A stretch of 64,000 nucleotides of DNA from Glycomyces artemisiae (GCF_003002955.1 NZ_PVTJ01000001.1:620001-684000), one strand, 5' to 3'. Positions 53,863-62,761 are shown, counted from the stretch's first letter. Numbers and translations are program-made. The notes: generated by a model from the letters alone, not told the origin.

Positions 53863-54382
53863 GCGGCGGACCCCGCCGCGAGATGGCCGCCGCAGCGACC
53901 GGGGCCGGACGCGGCGCCCGCGTCCGCGGCGTGAGCCACCGCGGCCGCACCGCGACCGGGGATTCGGCGGACGCCACGCGCACCAGGCGCGCGGCGTACA
54001 GCGTCAGCAGGTCGAGCAGCGCCGCCGTCGCGGCTTCACCGCGCGCGAGCCATGACGCCTGCGCCAGGGCCGCGGCGATGTGGACCAGCCACATAGACAC
54101 ACCCGAGCCGTGCACGTGCAGCGCCTCGACAGCCCCGGCCTGGAACAGCTCGTGCAGGCCCCACTGGGCCGCGAGGCACAGCGGCGCGAGGACGAGGAAG
54201 CCGCGCTGGCGGCCTCCGGCGGCGTACGCGGCGGCGAAGACCAGCGCGAACGCGGCGGCCGACTGGAGCGGGCCGGGCGCGTGCCCGCCGCTCCACAGGT
54301 GCAGCAGGAGCGACGCCGAGCCCGAGACCGCTGCGAACACGGCGGCCCGCAGCGCTCGGATCGGAGCCCAGCTCATCTGCAC
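53849..54382 (-). CDS. Small polytopic membrane protein, unknown
   Basis: 177 residues with about four or five TM helices in the first 120 residues and a basic, proline-rich C-terminal tail. Histidines cluster near the membrane faces (LLHLWSGGHAPG, LHELFQAG, ALHVHGSGV, LVHIAAAL), which could bind heme, copper or iron; this is only suggested by position. I do not recognise a family. CACAAT 6 nt before the GTG at 54382 points to a leaderless transcript. Probably cotranscribed with the PepSY-DyP gene 82 nt downstream, and coupled to it by the inverted repeat. Confidence 0.65.
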   Translation of the reverse strand: MQMSWAPIRALRAAVFAAVSGSASLLLHLWSGGHAPGPLQSAAAFALVFAAAYAAGGRQRGFLVLAPLCLAAQWGLHELFQAGAVEALHVHGSGVSMWLVHIAAALAQASWLARGEAATAALLDLLTLYAARLVRVASAESPVAVRPRWLTPRTRAPRPAPVAAAAISRRGPPRFAF

Positions 54383-54413
54383 GGCCGTATTGTGTCACGG
54401 GCCCGGACGCGCG

Positions 54414-54449
54414 GACGCCCCCGCGTCGGCCATCCGACACGGGGGCGTC
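54414..54449 (-). terminator. Terminator after the DUF418 gene
   Basis: 16-position stem with one mismatch and a CCAT loop (gacgcccccgcgtcgg / ccgacacgggggcgtc), 16 nt after the DUF418 stop. Confidence 0.7.
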
Positions 54450-54464
54450 TCCGCGGTCCGAGGA

Positions 54465-55679
54465 TCAGGACCGCTTGCGGCCGTAGGTGAGGCGCCGCAG
54501 GAGCACCTCGAACGGCCCGCGCATCCCGGCCTTGTCCATGAGCACCGCGATGAGCACGGTGGCCGCCCAGGTGCCGAACGCGACCCCGAACGCCCCCAGG
54601 TACCCGAGGTCCTCGCCGAGGCCGATGCCCCATGCGGTGAGCAGCGGCGCCATGATGAACGACTGGAGCAGGTAGCTGGTGAGCGACCGCTCGCCGACCG
54701 CGGCGAGCGCCCCGGGGACGCCCTTGCGGCCGTAGCCGCGGAGCTTGTGCGCCAGGAGCGCGAACCCGCAGATGTAGCCGAGCCCGGCGTACATCCCGCC
54801 GAGGAGCTCCAGGTAGACCGCGGCGCGCCACATGGGCGTCGCGGGCTCCCAGGCGCCGATCGCGATGAGCGCCACGGGGAGCGAGGAGAGGATGTTCACC
54901 GCCATGCCGGAGAGGAAGACCCGCTTCAGCTGCGGCAGGTGGTCTTCGGGGTGATTCAGCCAGCCCGCGCGCTGGAGCATCATGCCCGCGATGATGAGCG
55001 GGAAGAACGTGCCGGTCGCGATGAGCGCGAGCACGCCGACGGGGGAGGCGAGCGCGCCCAGGATCATCTGCTCCACGTACGGGGGCAGGCCGGGGTCGGC
55101 GGGCGTCGGCCCGGACGACTCGCCGATGGTGAAGACGTACGCCATCAGCACGTTCCCGATGAGCACCACGTACGCGATGCTCGCCCACAGCCACTTCTTC
55201 AGCGACTTGTCGGAGAGGTGCACGAAGAACAGGGCGATGAGGCCCATGGCGCCGTAGGGGGCGAGGATGTCGCCCATGAACAGGAGGACTGCATGCAGGA
55301 ACCCGAACGCGAGCAGCCACCACGAGCGGCGGCGCAGGATCTTGCGGACGGCCTTGGTCTCCATGCCGCGCGCGAACATGCGCGAGGCCATGACGGCGAT
55401 GCCGAAGCCGTAGAGGATCGCGAACATCGGGCGCGAGCGGTCGGCGATGAGGAGCTGCTCGACGAACAGCGCGATGTGGTCGGCGGCCGACTGGCCGGTG
55501 TTGTGGCCGTACCTGTCGACGCCCATGCCCCACAGGTGGATCGGGACGTTCGCGAGGGCGATGAACAGCAGCATGCCGCCGCGCGCGATGTCGGGCGCGA
55601 GCGACCGCTCGGCCTTGGTGATGGGCGCGGGCGGCCCGGCCTTGGGCGGATCGGCGGTCGCGTAGGGGGTGGCGGTCAC
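54465..55679 (-). CDS. DUF418 membrane protein
   Basis: 404 residues, about ten TM helices. N-terminus with ERSLAPDIARGGMLLFIALANVP and the ILYGFGIAVMASRMFARG segment are DUF418/YeiB-like. The C-terminal half carries GERSLTSYLLQSFIMAPLL, a typical DUF418 helix. The family is thought to act at the membrane, with no established reaction. GTG at 55679 has AAGGAG 5 nt upstream and overlaps the stop of the preceding HNH reading frame (GTGA). An own promoter is also likely: TAGACT lies about 60 nt upstream. Confidence 0.85.
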   Translation of the reverse strand: MTATPYATADPPKAGPPAPITKAERSLAPDIARGGMLLFIALANVPIHLWGMGVDRYGHNTGQSAADHIALFVEQLLIADRSRPMFAILYGFGIAVMASRMFARGMETKAVRKILRRRSWWLLAFGFLHAVLLFMGDILAPYGAMGLIALFFVHLSDKSLKKWLWASIAYVVLIGNVLMAYVFTIGESSGPTPADPGLPPYVEQMILGALASPVGVLALIATGTFFPLIIAGMMLQRAGWLNHPEDHLPQLKRVFLSGMAVNILSSLPVALIAIGAWEPATPMWRAAVYLELLGGMYAGLGYICGFALLAHKLRGYGRKGVPGALAAVGERSLTSYLLQSFIMAPLLTAWGIGLGEDLGYLGAFGVAFGTWAATVLIAVLMDKAGMRGPFEVLLRRLTYGRKRS

Positions 55680-57217
55680 GGTCGCTCCTTCAGGATCGGA
55701 CGGACGGGTTTCCTGGTCTCCTCGCCGCGGTGGGGTCCGCGCCTGCTCAGTCTAGGAAAATCGTGTCCTTTTGACGGTAGTGCCAGCCCCCGTCCCCCGC
55801 TCCCGCCTGCGGTACCGTTCCTCCTCGTTCTGAGGAACGACGACTTCCCGGCCGCGTCATACCAGGGTCCTACTCCTCTGCCTGCGGGCGATGTCGATCG
55901 AACTTTCCGGCGGCGACAGTAAGGGGCGGATTGCGGGCCGTGACGGGCGGGTTCTTTGGCGTGGGGTGTGAAGCGTGTTCGGCATTTGGCTCTGGCTGCC
56001 CGTATCGAGGCGAGGGCTTGGCCGGGGCCGGTCTTCTCGACCGACCAGCCGGTGGTGTGGATGCGGCCGTGGTGGAAGCGGCAGAGGAGGATCAGGTTGT
56101 CGGCGTTGGTGTCGCCGCCGTCGGCCCAGTGGGTGATGTGGTGGGCTTCGGTCCAGGCGACCGGGCGCGAGCAGCCCGACCAGGCGCACCCGCCCTGCTG
56201 CTCCAGTTCGAGCTTGCGGCGCAGCGCCTGGTTCGGGAGGCGGGCGGCGCGGCCGAGTTCGATCGCTTCGCCGGTGGCGTAGTTGAAGACGCCGGGGATG
56301 ATCCCGGCTTCGCAGGCGAGGTGGCGGGCTTTGGCGACCGAGATGGGCTGGCCTTCCAGGAGCGGGGTGCGGCCGGTGTCCTTGCCCTGCAAGGTGTCGA
56401 TGTCGACGGTGAGGTCGAGGGTGGCGGTGTGGCCGTGGCGCCGGGCTGCGTCGGGGCTGGTGCCGTATCCGGCGAGGAGCTGGTGGAGGGCTTCGGCGTG
56501 CCGGTTCGGCTGCGCCGGGAGCACCCCGTCGAGGTCTTGTTCGTCCTGGCGCGGGGGCGGGCAGGCGGTCTTGAGGTACTTGTCCAGGAGTCTGCCGGTG
56601 TCGCCCGACAACTCGCCGGAGAGGGCCCACATGCCGTTGTCCTGCTCGGCCAGTTCGATCCATTGGAGGGACTGCTGGCCGAGGGAGTCGAGGAGTTCGG
56701 ACTCCTCGGCGAGGTGGGCGGCGAGTTCGTCAAGGTGCCTCTGGAGGTCTTTGAAGGGGGCGTGCTGGCAGTACTGGGCGATCAGGTGTTCGGGTGTCGC
56801 GCAGAGGGTGTCGGCATCGAAGGGGGAGGCCACGGGGGTGCGGAAGGGGGTGAGTGCGAACAGGCGCACCGCCGGGGTGCGGTCGAGTTGGCGGACGGCG
56901 TAGGCGACCTGGTCGATCCTCGCCGAACCCGAGACGGCCGCCTCCACGAGTGCCCGGAACTTGGTGGAGAGGCGGGCGATGGCGGCGATGTCGGCGGCGG
57001 TGCGGTGGGTGAAGTCGAAGGTGGAGATGAGCCAGTCGCGCAGGGCGGAGAAGCCGAAGGCGGTGCGGTGGAGGTTCGCCTGCTTGGCGTCGATGACCGC
57101 GGAGAGGACCTGGGCGTACTGGGTGTTGACCACCGAGGCGGCGGTGTCGAGGAGGGTCCGGATGGTCTGGGCCTGGTCACTGCTGCTGGTCCGGCTGTGG
57201 ATCGTAGTGGCTGCCAT
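55676..57217 (-). CDS. DUF222/HNH endonuclease-domain protein (13E12-repeat type)
   Basis: 513 residues. DUF222 domain over about residues 20-330 and an HNH nuclease motif near 370-410 (AWTEAHHITHWADGGDTNADNLILLCRFHHGRIH). These multi-copy actinobacterial genes are thought to be mobile or selfish; their target is unknown. The ATG at 57217 follows AAGGAGGTGATC, a full match to the anti-Shine-Dalgarno. The last 100 or so codons use rare AT-ending codons (ATA, AGA, CTA, TCA, TTT) and read through what looks like intergenic DNA into the DUF418 start, so the natural end may have been lost. Confidence 0.8.
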   Translation of the reverse strand: MAATTIHSRTSSSDQAQTIRTLLDTAASVVNTQYAQVLSAVIDAKQANLHRTAFGFSALRDWLISTFDFTHRTAADIAAIARLSTKFRALVEAAVSGSARIDQVAYAVRQLDRTPAVRLFALTPFRTPVASPFDADTLCATPEHLIAQYCQHAPFKDLQRHLDELAAHLAEESELLDSLGQQSLQWIELAEQDNGMWALSGELSGDTGRLLDKYLKTACPPPRQDEQDLDGVLPAQPNRHAEALHQLLAGYGTSPDAARRHGHTATLDLTVDIDTLQGKDTGRTPLLEGQPISVAKARHLACEAGIIPGVFNYATGEAIELGRAARLPNQALRRKLELEQQGGCAWSGCSRPVAWTEAHHITHWADGGDTNADNLILLCRFHHGRIHTTGWSVEKTGPGQALASIRAARAKCRTRFTPHAKEPARHGPQSAPYCRRRKVRSTSPAGRGVGPWYDAAGKSSFLRTRRNGTAGGSGGRGLALPSKGHDFPRLSRRGPHRGEETRKPVRPILKERP

Positions 57218-57532
57218 CGGGATCACCTCCTTGTTGTGTTGTGCCCTGCGTGTTCGCTGGTGTGTTTCAATTGTGACGCTGTGTGCGATAGGGTGCCAAC
57301 ACCCAGAAGGGTGATCTTTGGTGAGGAAGTCTCACCCCGCCCCGCCCGCACCACCTGCACCTCACCCCATGTCACCCTCAGACCCCATGGCCGCCAACCG
57401 ACCTCGGCAACAGGTCGACCTCTTCGTCGCTGCCCGCTCTAACCCCAACCCAAGACCACCCGCCAGCCAAAGTCCCAGGACGCAAAAAGGCCCCGCCGCT
57501 TACGCGACGGGGCCTTCCTGCAAGCAGTGACG
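57218..57532. promoter_or_regulatory. Intergenic region: HNH gene promoter and fabF terminator
   Basis: No gene seen. On the minus strand TTGGCA and CACAAT, 18 bp apart (about 57297-57268), make a good promoter for the HNH gene. Two small palindromes lie upstream of it: GGGTGccaaCACCC (57291-57304) and GGTGAGgaagtCTCACC (57320-57336). The fabF terminator is at the far end. Confidence 0.5.
57484..57516 (-). terminator. fab operon intrinsic terminator
   Basis: Minus strand: 13-position stem with one mismatch (aaggccccgtcgc / gcggcggggcctt), loop GTAA, then TTTTT. It lies 17 nt after the fabF stop. Confidence 0.85.
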
Positions 57533-58750
57533 CTACGGCTTCGTGAACAAAAGCGCGGCGTTGTGGCCGCCGAAGCCGAATGCCGTGTTGAGCGCGGCCT
57601 TCAGCTCCACCTTGCGGGCCTCGTTCGCGGCGACGTCGAGGTCCAGGGCCGGGTCGGGGTTCTCCAGGTTGATCGTCGGGGGGATGACGCCCTCGGTGAT
57701 CGCCAGGATGGCCGCGATGGACTCGACCGCGCCCGCGCCGCCGAGCAGGTGCCCGGTCATCGACTTGGTCGCGGTGAGGACCACGTGGTCGCCGACCTCG
57801 CGCTTGATGCCCTTGACCTCCGCCATGTCGCCGACGGGCGTCGACGTGGCGTGCGCGTTGACGTGGCCGATCTCCTTCGGGTCGATACCGGCCTGCTTGA
57901 TCGCCGCGCGCATCGCCCGGCCCCCGCCCCGGCACTCCGGGTCGGGCTGGACGATGTCGTAGCCGTCGGAGGTCAGGCCGGAGCCCGCGACGACCGCGTA
58001 GATCTTCGCCCCGCGGGCCTCGGCGTGGTCGCGGCGCTCCAGGACCAGCGCGCCCGCGCCCTCGCCCATGACGAACCCGTCGCGGTCGCGGTCCCAGGGC
58101 CGGGAGGCGCGCTCGGGGTCGTCGTTGCGAGTCGACATGGCCTTCATCGAGGAGAACCCGGCCATCGGCAGGCCGCCGATGACCGCTTCGGCGCCGCCCG
58201 CGACGACCGCGTCGGCGCGGCCGGCGCGGATCATGTCGGCGGCCCAGGAGATCGCCTCGGCGGAGGTGGCGCACGCGCTGGTGGGGGCGTGCACGCCTGC
58301 CTTGGCGCCGAACTCCAGGCCGACGACCGCGGCGGGCCCGTTGGGCATGAGCATGGGCACGGTGAACGGGGAGACCTTCCGCGCGCCGCTCTCCTCCAGG
58401 ATGTCGTCCTGGGCGAGGAGGGTGAGCGCGCCGCCGATCCCGGAGCCGAAGACGACCCCGAGCCGTTCCTTGTCGAGGTCGTCGGTCAGCCCCGCGTCGT
58501 CCCACGCCTGCTGAGCCGCGACGAGCGCGATCTGCTCGGAGCGGTCGAGCCGGCGCAGCCTGACCCGAGGCAGGACCTCGGAAGGCTCCACCGCCAGCTC
58601 GGCGGCGATCCGGCACGGGAGTTCCTGCGCCCACTCGTGCTGGAGCAGGTGCACGCCGGAGCGACCGGCGACGAGTGCCTCCCAGGTCGACGCCACGTCC
58701 CCGCCGAGGGGAGTGGTCGCGCCGAGCCCGGTCACGACTACCTCAGTCAC
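57533..58750 (-). CDS. fabF: Beta-ketoacyl-ACP synthase II
   Basis: 405 residues. Elongates acyl-ACP with malonyl-ACP. Catalytic Cys-His-His: C160 (TSACATSAEA), H300 (NAHATSTPVGD) and H334 (MTGHLLGGAG). GTG start right after acpP (the acpP stop at 58752 is 1 nt away). Last gene of fasR-fabD-fabH-acpP-fabF. In Streptomyces this enzyme supplies straight and branched long chains. Confidence 0.96.
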   Translation of the reverse strand: MTEVVVTGLGATTPLGGDVASTWEALVAGRSGVHLLQHEWAQELPCRIAAELAVEPSEVLPRVRLRRLDRSEQIALVAAQQAWDDAGLTDDLDKERLGVVFGSGIGGALTLLAQDDILEESGARKVSPFTVPMLMPNGPAAVVGLEFGAKAGVHAPTSACATSAEAISWAADMIRAGRADAVVAGGAEAVIGGLPMAGFSSMKAMSTRNDDPERASRPWDRDRDGFVMGEGAGALVLERRDHAEARGAKIYAVVAGSGLTSDGYDIVQPDPECRGGGRAMRAAIKQAGIDPKEIGHVNAHATSTPVGDMAEVKGIKREVGDHVVLTATKSMTGHLLGGAGAVESIAAILAITEGVIPPTINLENPDPALDLDVAANEARKVELKAALNTAFGFGGHNAALLFTKP

Positions 58751-58751
58751 A

Positions 58752-58994
58752 TTAACCCTTCTCGATGTAGGAGACGGCGTCGCCGACGGTCTTCAGGTTG
58801 GCGACCTCGTCGTCGGGGATCTTCACGCCGAACTTCTCTTCAGCGGCCACGACGACCTCGACCATGGCGAGCGAGTCGACGTCAAGGTCGTCGGTGAAGG
58901 ACTTGCCGTCGGCGACATCGTCGGGGTTGACGCCCGCGACCTCTTCGAGAATGTCCGACAGGCCTTCGCGGATCTCGTCACGAGACAGAGCCAT
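58752..58994 (-). CDS. acpP: Acyl carrier protein
   Basis: 80-residue acidic four-helix protein carrying fatty-acid intermediates on a 4'-phosphopantetheine arm at S41 (DVDSLAMVE). Lies between fabH and fabF. ATG at 58994 with GAGAGGAAA upstream. Normal length. Confidence 0.96.
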   Translation of the reverse strand: MALSRDEIREGLSDILEEVAGVNPDDVADGKSFTDDLDVDSLAMVEVVVAAEEKFGVKIPDDEVANLKTVGDAVSYIEKG

Positions 58995-59015
58995 GAGTTA
59001 ATTTCCTCTCGATAG

Positions 59016-59969
59016 TTACGGGCAGCGGATGACCTGCCCGGCGTAGGTGAGCCCGCCGCCGAATCCGAACAGGAGGATCGGGGCGCCGGAGGCCACCTTG
59101 CCACTTTGTACCAACTTCGACAGCGCCAGCGGCACCGACGCCGCGGAGGTGTTGCCGGAGTAGACGATGTCCTCGGCGACGACGCAGTCGTCGCTGAAGT
59201 CCAGCCGCTTGGCGATGCCCTGGATGATCCGCAGGTTCGCCTGGTGCGGCACGAAGGCCGCGAGTTCGGAGATCTTCACGTCGGCCCGCTCGGCGACCTT
59301 CTCGATGAGCGGCGCGAGCTGGGTGGTGGCCCAGCGGAAGACGGTCTGACCGGCCTGCTTGATGAACGGGACGTCCTCCTCGATGCGGATGACGTCGCTC
59401 ATCGACGGCTCCGAGCCCCACACGACCGGGCTGATCGCCAGCGCCGGGTCGTCGGTGCCCTCGACCACGACCGCGCCCGCGCCGTCGCCGAACAGGACGC
59501 ACGAGGTGCGGTCCTCCCAGTCGGTGACCGCGGTGAGCTTCTCGGCGCCGATGACGATGGCGCGGGTGGCGCTGCCGGCGCGGATCGCCATGTCGGCCTG
59601 GGCGAGCGCGTACTCGAAGCCGGAGCAGGCGGTGTTGACGTCGATCGCCGCGGGCGCGCCGATGCCGAGCGCGTCGGAGACGCGGCAGGCGGTGTTGGGG
59701 CAGACGTCCTTGGCGGAGACCGTGGCGACGATGACCATGTCGATGTCGGCGGCGGTGAGGCCGGCGTTCTCCAGGGCCTGCCGGGCGGCGTGGATCGCCA
59801 TGTCGGCGACCTTCTCGTCGTCGGCGGCGATGCGGCGCTCCTTGATGCCGACGCGCGAGACGATCCACTCGTCGTTGGTGTCGACGATCTTGGCGAGGTC
59901 CTCGTTGGTGAGGATCTTCTCGGGCTGGTAGTGCCCGACGCTGACGACGCGTGTTCCGTTGACGCTCAC
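59016..59969 (-). CDS. fabH: Beta-ketoacyl-ACP synthase III
   Basis: 317 residues. Condenses a starter acyl-CoA with malonyl-ACP. Catalytic triad C115 (NTACSGFEYA), H242 (VPHQANLRI) and N273 (SGNTSAASVP). The GTG at 59969 overlaps the fabD stop (GTGA), so translation is coupled. Specificity for branched starters, usual in these bacteria, cannot be read reliably from sequence. Confidence 0.96.
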   Translation of the reverse strand: MSVNGTRVVSVGHYQPEKILTNEDLAKIVDTNDEWIVSRVGIKERRIAADDEKVADMAIHAARQALENAGLTAADIDMVIVATVSAKDVCPNTACRVSDALGIGAPAAIDVNTACSGFEYALAQADMAIRAGSATRAIVIGAEKLTAVTDWEDRTSCVLFGDGAGAVVVEGTDDPALAISPVVWGSEPSMSDVIRIEEDVPFIKQAGQTVFRWATTQLAPLIEKVAERADVKISELAAFVPHQANLRIIQGIAKRLDFSDDCVVAEDIVYSGNTSAASVPLALSKLVQSGKVASGAPILLFGFGGGLTYAGQVIRCP

Positions 59970-60883
59970 TCGGCTCCTTCGTTCCCTGCGAGGGCGGCGG
60001 CCGCCGCGAGGTCTGCGGGGGTGTTGACGTTGAGTCGTTCCACGCCCGTGAGCGCCCGCTTGGCCAGCCCGGTGAGCGTGCCCGCCGGCGGCAGTTCCAC
60101 GACCGCCGTGACGCCCAGTTCTCCAAGCGTACTCATGCAGGCGTCCCATCGGACGGGTGAGGTGACCTGGGCCACCAGTTGCTGCAAGGCGGCGGCGCCG
60201 GAGGTCACGGGCCTGCCGTCGCGGTTCGACAGGAGGGTGCGGACCGGGTCGGCGGTGGGGATCTCGGCGGCGAGCGCTTCGAGGGCCTCCTGCGCGGGCG
60301 CCATGTGCGGGGTGTGGAACGCCCCGGCGACCTTGAGGGCGATGACCCGGGCCTTCTCGGGCGGGCTCGCGGTGAGCTTCTCGATGGCGGCGACGGGCCC
60401 GGCGGCGACGATCTGCCCGGCGCCGTTGCGGTTCGCGGGCCAGGCGCCGGCGGCCTCGATGCGGTCGAGGACTTCCTCCTCGACGCCGCCGAGGACGGCG
60501 GCCATGGTGGTCGGCTCGATGCTGCACGCGGCGGCCATCTCGCGGCCGCGGACGGCGGCGAGGCGGACGGCGGCCTCGGGGGTGAGGACCCCGGCGATGG
60601 CGAGCGCGGTGAGCTCGCCGACGGAGTGCCCGGCGACGGCGTCGAACGCGTCGAGCGGGAGGGATTCGGCGGCGATCAGTCCGGCGGCGACCAGCAGCGG
60701 CTGCGTGTTGGCGGTGTCGGTGATCTCGGCCTGGTCGGCCTCGGTGCCGAGGCGCACGAGGTCGAGGCCGATGAGGTCCGACCAGTCGCGGAGCTTCGCC
60801 GCGGCGGCGGGGTCGGCCTCGATCCACGGTGTCAGGAACCCGGGCTTCTGGGAGCCCTGCCCAGGGGCGAGAATGGCAAGCAC
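59966..60883 (-). CDS. fabD: Malonyl-CoA:ACP transacylase
   Basis: 305 residues. Loads malonyl groups on ACP. Nucleophile S87 in GHSVGE, H190 in AFHTPHM, and the N-terminal GQGSQ oxyanion motif. GTG start at 60883 with only a weak SD (GCGAAAG). The promoter in the 93-bp gap downstream of fasR has a perfect TTGACA -35. First gene of the four-gene fab operon. Confidence 0.95.
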   Translation of the reverse strand: MLAILAPGQGSQKPGFLTPWIEADPAAAAKLRDWSDLIGLDLVRLGTEADQAEITDTANTQPLLVAAGLIAAESLPLDAFDAVAGHSVGELTALAIAGVLTPEAAVRLAAVRGREMAAACSIEPTTMAAVLGGVEEEVLDRIEAAGAWPANRNGAGQIVAAGPVAAIEKLTASPPEKARVIALKVAGAFHTPHMAPAQEALEALAAEIPTADPVRTLLSNRDGRPVTSGAAALQQLVAQVTSPVRWDACMSTLGELGVTAVVELPPAGTLTGLAKRALTGVERLNVNTPADLAAAAALAGNEGAE

Positions 60884-60950
60884 ACTAGAACTTTCGCATC
60901 GGCGGCATGGGATCCGGGAGCACTCAGAGGACTGAAAGCCCGGTCGGTTC

Positions 60951-60980
60951 TTGTAGGGAATCTACAACACTCGTTGTCAA
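60951..60980 (-). promoter_or_regulatory. fabD promoter with overlapping palindrome
   Basis: Minus strand: TTGACA (60980-60975) and CTACAA (60956-60951) separated by 18 bp. The -10 is one arm of the palindrome TTGTAGggaatCTACAA (60951-60967). The -35 overlaps the fasR stop codon. FasR is the natural candidate to bind here. Confidence 0.6.
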
Positions 60981-62146
60981 CTGCGAGGACGCCGGGTCGC
61001 CGGGGAGTTCTCCAGGCGGCCTATGGTCAACCCCACACGGAGCACGAACGCCTCATGCGGATCGGTGGGGGAGAAACCGGTCACCTCCTGGATGCGGCGG
61101 AGGCGGTACCGGACGGTGTTCGGGTGCACGTACAGCTCGCGCGCGGTGCCTTCGAGGACGCCGCCGGAGGAGATGAACGCGTCCATGGTCTCCAGCAGCT
61201 CGCCGCCGGCGCGGCGCAGCGTCATGAACACGCCTTCGCGCAGGCCGCGGCGGGCGGCCTCGTCCCCGGCGATGGCCCGCTCGGGGAGCAGCTGGGTCGC
61301 GGTGACGGGGCGGGGCGCGTCGGGCCAGGCGGGGGCGGCGCGGTGCCCGGCGACGGCCGCGAGCGCCGACGCGGACGCGTCGGCGAGGCCGGTCACGGTG
61401 GGGCCCACGACGATCGGGCCCTCGCCGAACTGCCCGGTGAGCTTCTCGACGATCTCGACGGGTTCGGCGACGCCGCCGAGGAGGAGCACGAGGCGGGCCC
61501 CGTGGACGCCCGCGAGGATGTCGAGCCCGAGCCGCCGGGCGGCCCGCTGCACCGAGTGGAGCACGAGCGTGGCCTCGCCGCCGGGGGTGGCACCGCAGAC
61601 GACGGTGATCGTCTGGGTCTCGGACCAGCCGAGCGCGGCGGCGCGGCTGATGAGCTCGTCGGGGTTGTCGCCGCGCAGGAGCGCGTCGACGAGCATCGCC
61701 TGGAGGCGGGCGTCCCACGCGCCGCGGGTCTCGGCGGCGCGGGCGTACACGCGGGCGGCCGCGAACGCGATCTCGCGGCTGAAGCGCAGCACCGACTCGC
61801 GCAGCTGGTCGTCCTCGCCGTCGGCGGCGAGCTGGGGGACCTGCTCTTCGACGACGTCGATGACGACCTGGATGAGGGCGACGGTGTGCTGGAGGGAGAT
61901 GGCGCGCGCGAGTTCGAGCGGCGCGGCCTCGAACACCATGTCGGAGGTGCCGAGGTCGTCGCCGGAGGAGCGCAGCCACTCCAGGAACTGACGGACGCCG
62001 GCCTGGGCCACCAGGGTCACCATCGAGCGCTGCTCGGCGGGGAGGTCGCGGAACCAGGGGAGGCGTTCGTCCATCCGGGTGAGCGACTGGGTCGTCAGCG
62101 CCGACGAGGAGCGTTCGATGTTCTGAATGGTCGTGGCCAGGTCCAT
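60977..62146 (-). CDS. fasR: FasR-like transcriptional activator of fatty-acid synthesis (PucR/CdaR type)
   Basis: 389 residues. An N-terminal helical domain and a central GGDEF-like domain are followed by a C-terminal PucR helix-turn-helix (about 325-375: ISSGGVLEGTARELYVHPNTVRYRLRRIQEVTGFSP). In Streptomyces coelicolor a protein of this type, coded directly upstream of fabDHPF, activates that operon; order and spacing here are the same. The ATG at 62146 has CAGGCT 7 nt upstream as a possible -10. The ligand is unknown. Confidence 0.88.
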   Translation of the reverse strand: MDLATTIQNIERSSSALTTQSLTRMDERLPWFRDLPAEQRSMVTLVAQAGVRQFLEWLRSSGDDLGTSDMVFEAAPLELARAISLQHTVALIQVVIDVVEEQVPQLAADGEDDQLRESVLRFSREIAFAAARVYARAAETRGAWDARLQAMLVDALLRGDNPDELISRAAALGWSETQTITVVCGATPGGEATLVLHSVQRAARRLGLDILAGVHGARLVLLLGGVAEPVEIVEKLTGQFGEGPIVVGPTVTGLADASASALAAVAGHRAAPAWPDAPRPVTATQLLPERAIAGDEAARRGLREGVFMTLRRAGGELLETMDAFISSGGVLEGTARELYVHPNTVRYRLRRIQEVTGFSPTDPHEAFVLRVGLTIGRLENSPATRRPRS

Positions 62147-62263
62147 GCCCTATAGCCTGCCAGACGTGGCGCGCGCCGCGCACCGACGTCGGACGGAATA
62201 CCACCGGCGCCACTACTGTTGCCCGGGAGAGGACGAAATCACCCGAGACAGAGAGGCGGTCCT

Positions 62264-62635
62264 ATGGCCACCGTTGAACTGACCAAGGACAACTTCGAGG
62301 AGACCGTCACCGGCAACGGCATCGTGCTGGTCGACTGGTGGGCCGACTGGTGCGGGCCGTGCAAGATGTTCGCTCCGACCTTCGAGGCGTCCAGCGAGCA
62401 GCACCCCGACGTCGTCTTCGGGAAGATCGACACCGAGGACCAGCAGCAGCTGTCCGCCGAGGCCGGGATCCAGTCGATCCCCACCCTCATGGCGTTCCGC
62501 GACGGCATCCTCCTCTACAGCCAGCCGGGCGCGCTGCCGCCGGCCGCGCTGGAGGAGATCATCGGCAAGGTCAAGGAGCTCGACATGGACGCCGTCCGCG
62601 CCGAGATCGAGAAGGAGGAGGCCGAGGAGGCCTAA
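62264..62635 (+). CDS. Thioredoxin
   Basis: 123-residue thioredoxin fold with the standard active site WCGPC (C30, C33), cis-proline in IQSIPTLMAF, and an acidic C-terminal extension of about 15 residues (EIEKEEAEEA). Soluble cytosolic disulfide reductase. The ATG at 62264 has AGAGAGGCGG upstream; starts further upstream lack a binding site. No thioredoxin reductase gene is near. A 13-bp terminator with T tract follows. Confidence 0.93.
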   Translation: MATVELTKDNFEETVTGNGIVLVDWWADWCGPCKMFAPTFEASSEQHPDVVFGKIDTEDQQQLSAEAGIQSIPTLMAFRDGILLYSQPGALPPAALEEIIGKVKELDMDAVRAEIEKEEAEEA

Positions 62636-62650
62636 TCCCGGAGACCGATT

Positions 62651-62687
62651 GAGGGCGAGCGCGTTTCGGACGCGCTCGCCCTCTTTT
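62651..62687 (+). terminator. Thioredoxin gene intrinsic terminator
   Basis: Perfect 13-bp stem gagggcgagcgcg / cgcgctcgccctc, 7-nt loop, then TTTT. Confidence 0.85.
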
Positions 62688-62761
62688 GTCCGTCCATTTT
62701 GCGTGCTACGTTGAGCTTCGGTTGGGGACAGCAGCAGGGTCACCTCCCGAGGAGGCACGCA

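Noticed and set aside
57318..57530. Small plus-strand frame of about 70 codons
   Set aside because: Proline-rich low-complexity sequence running through the fabF terminator, without a ribosome binding site.
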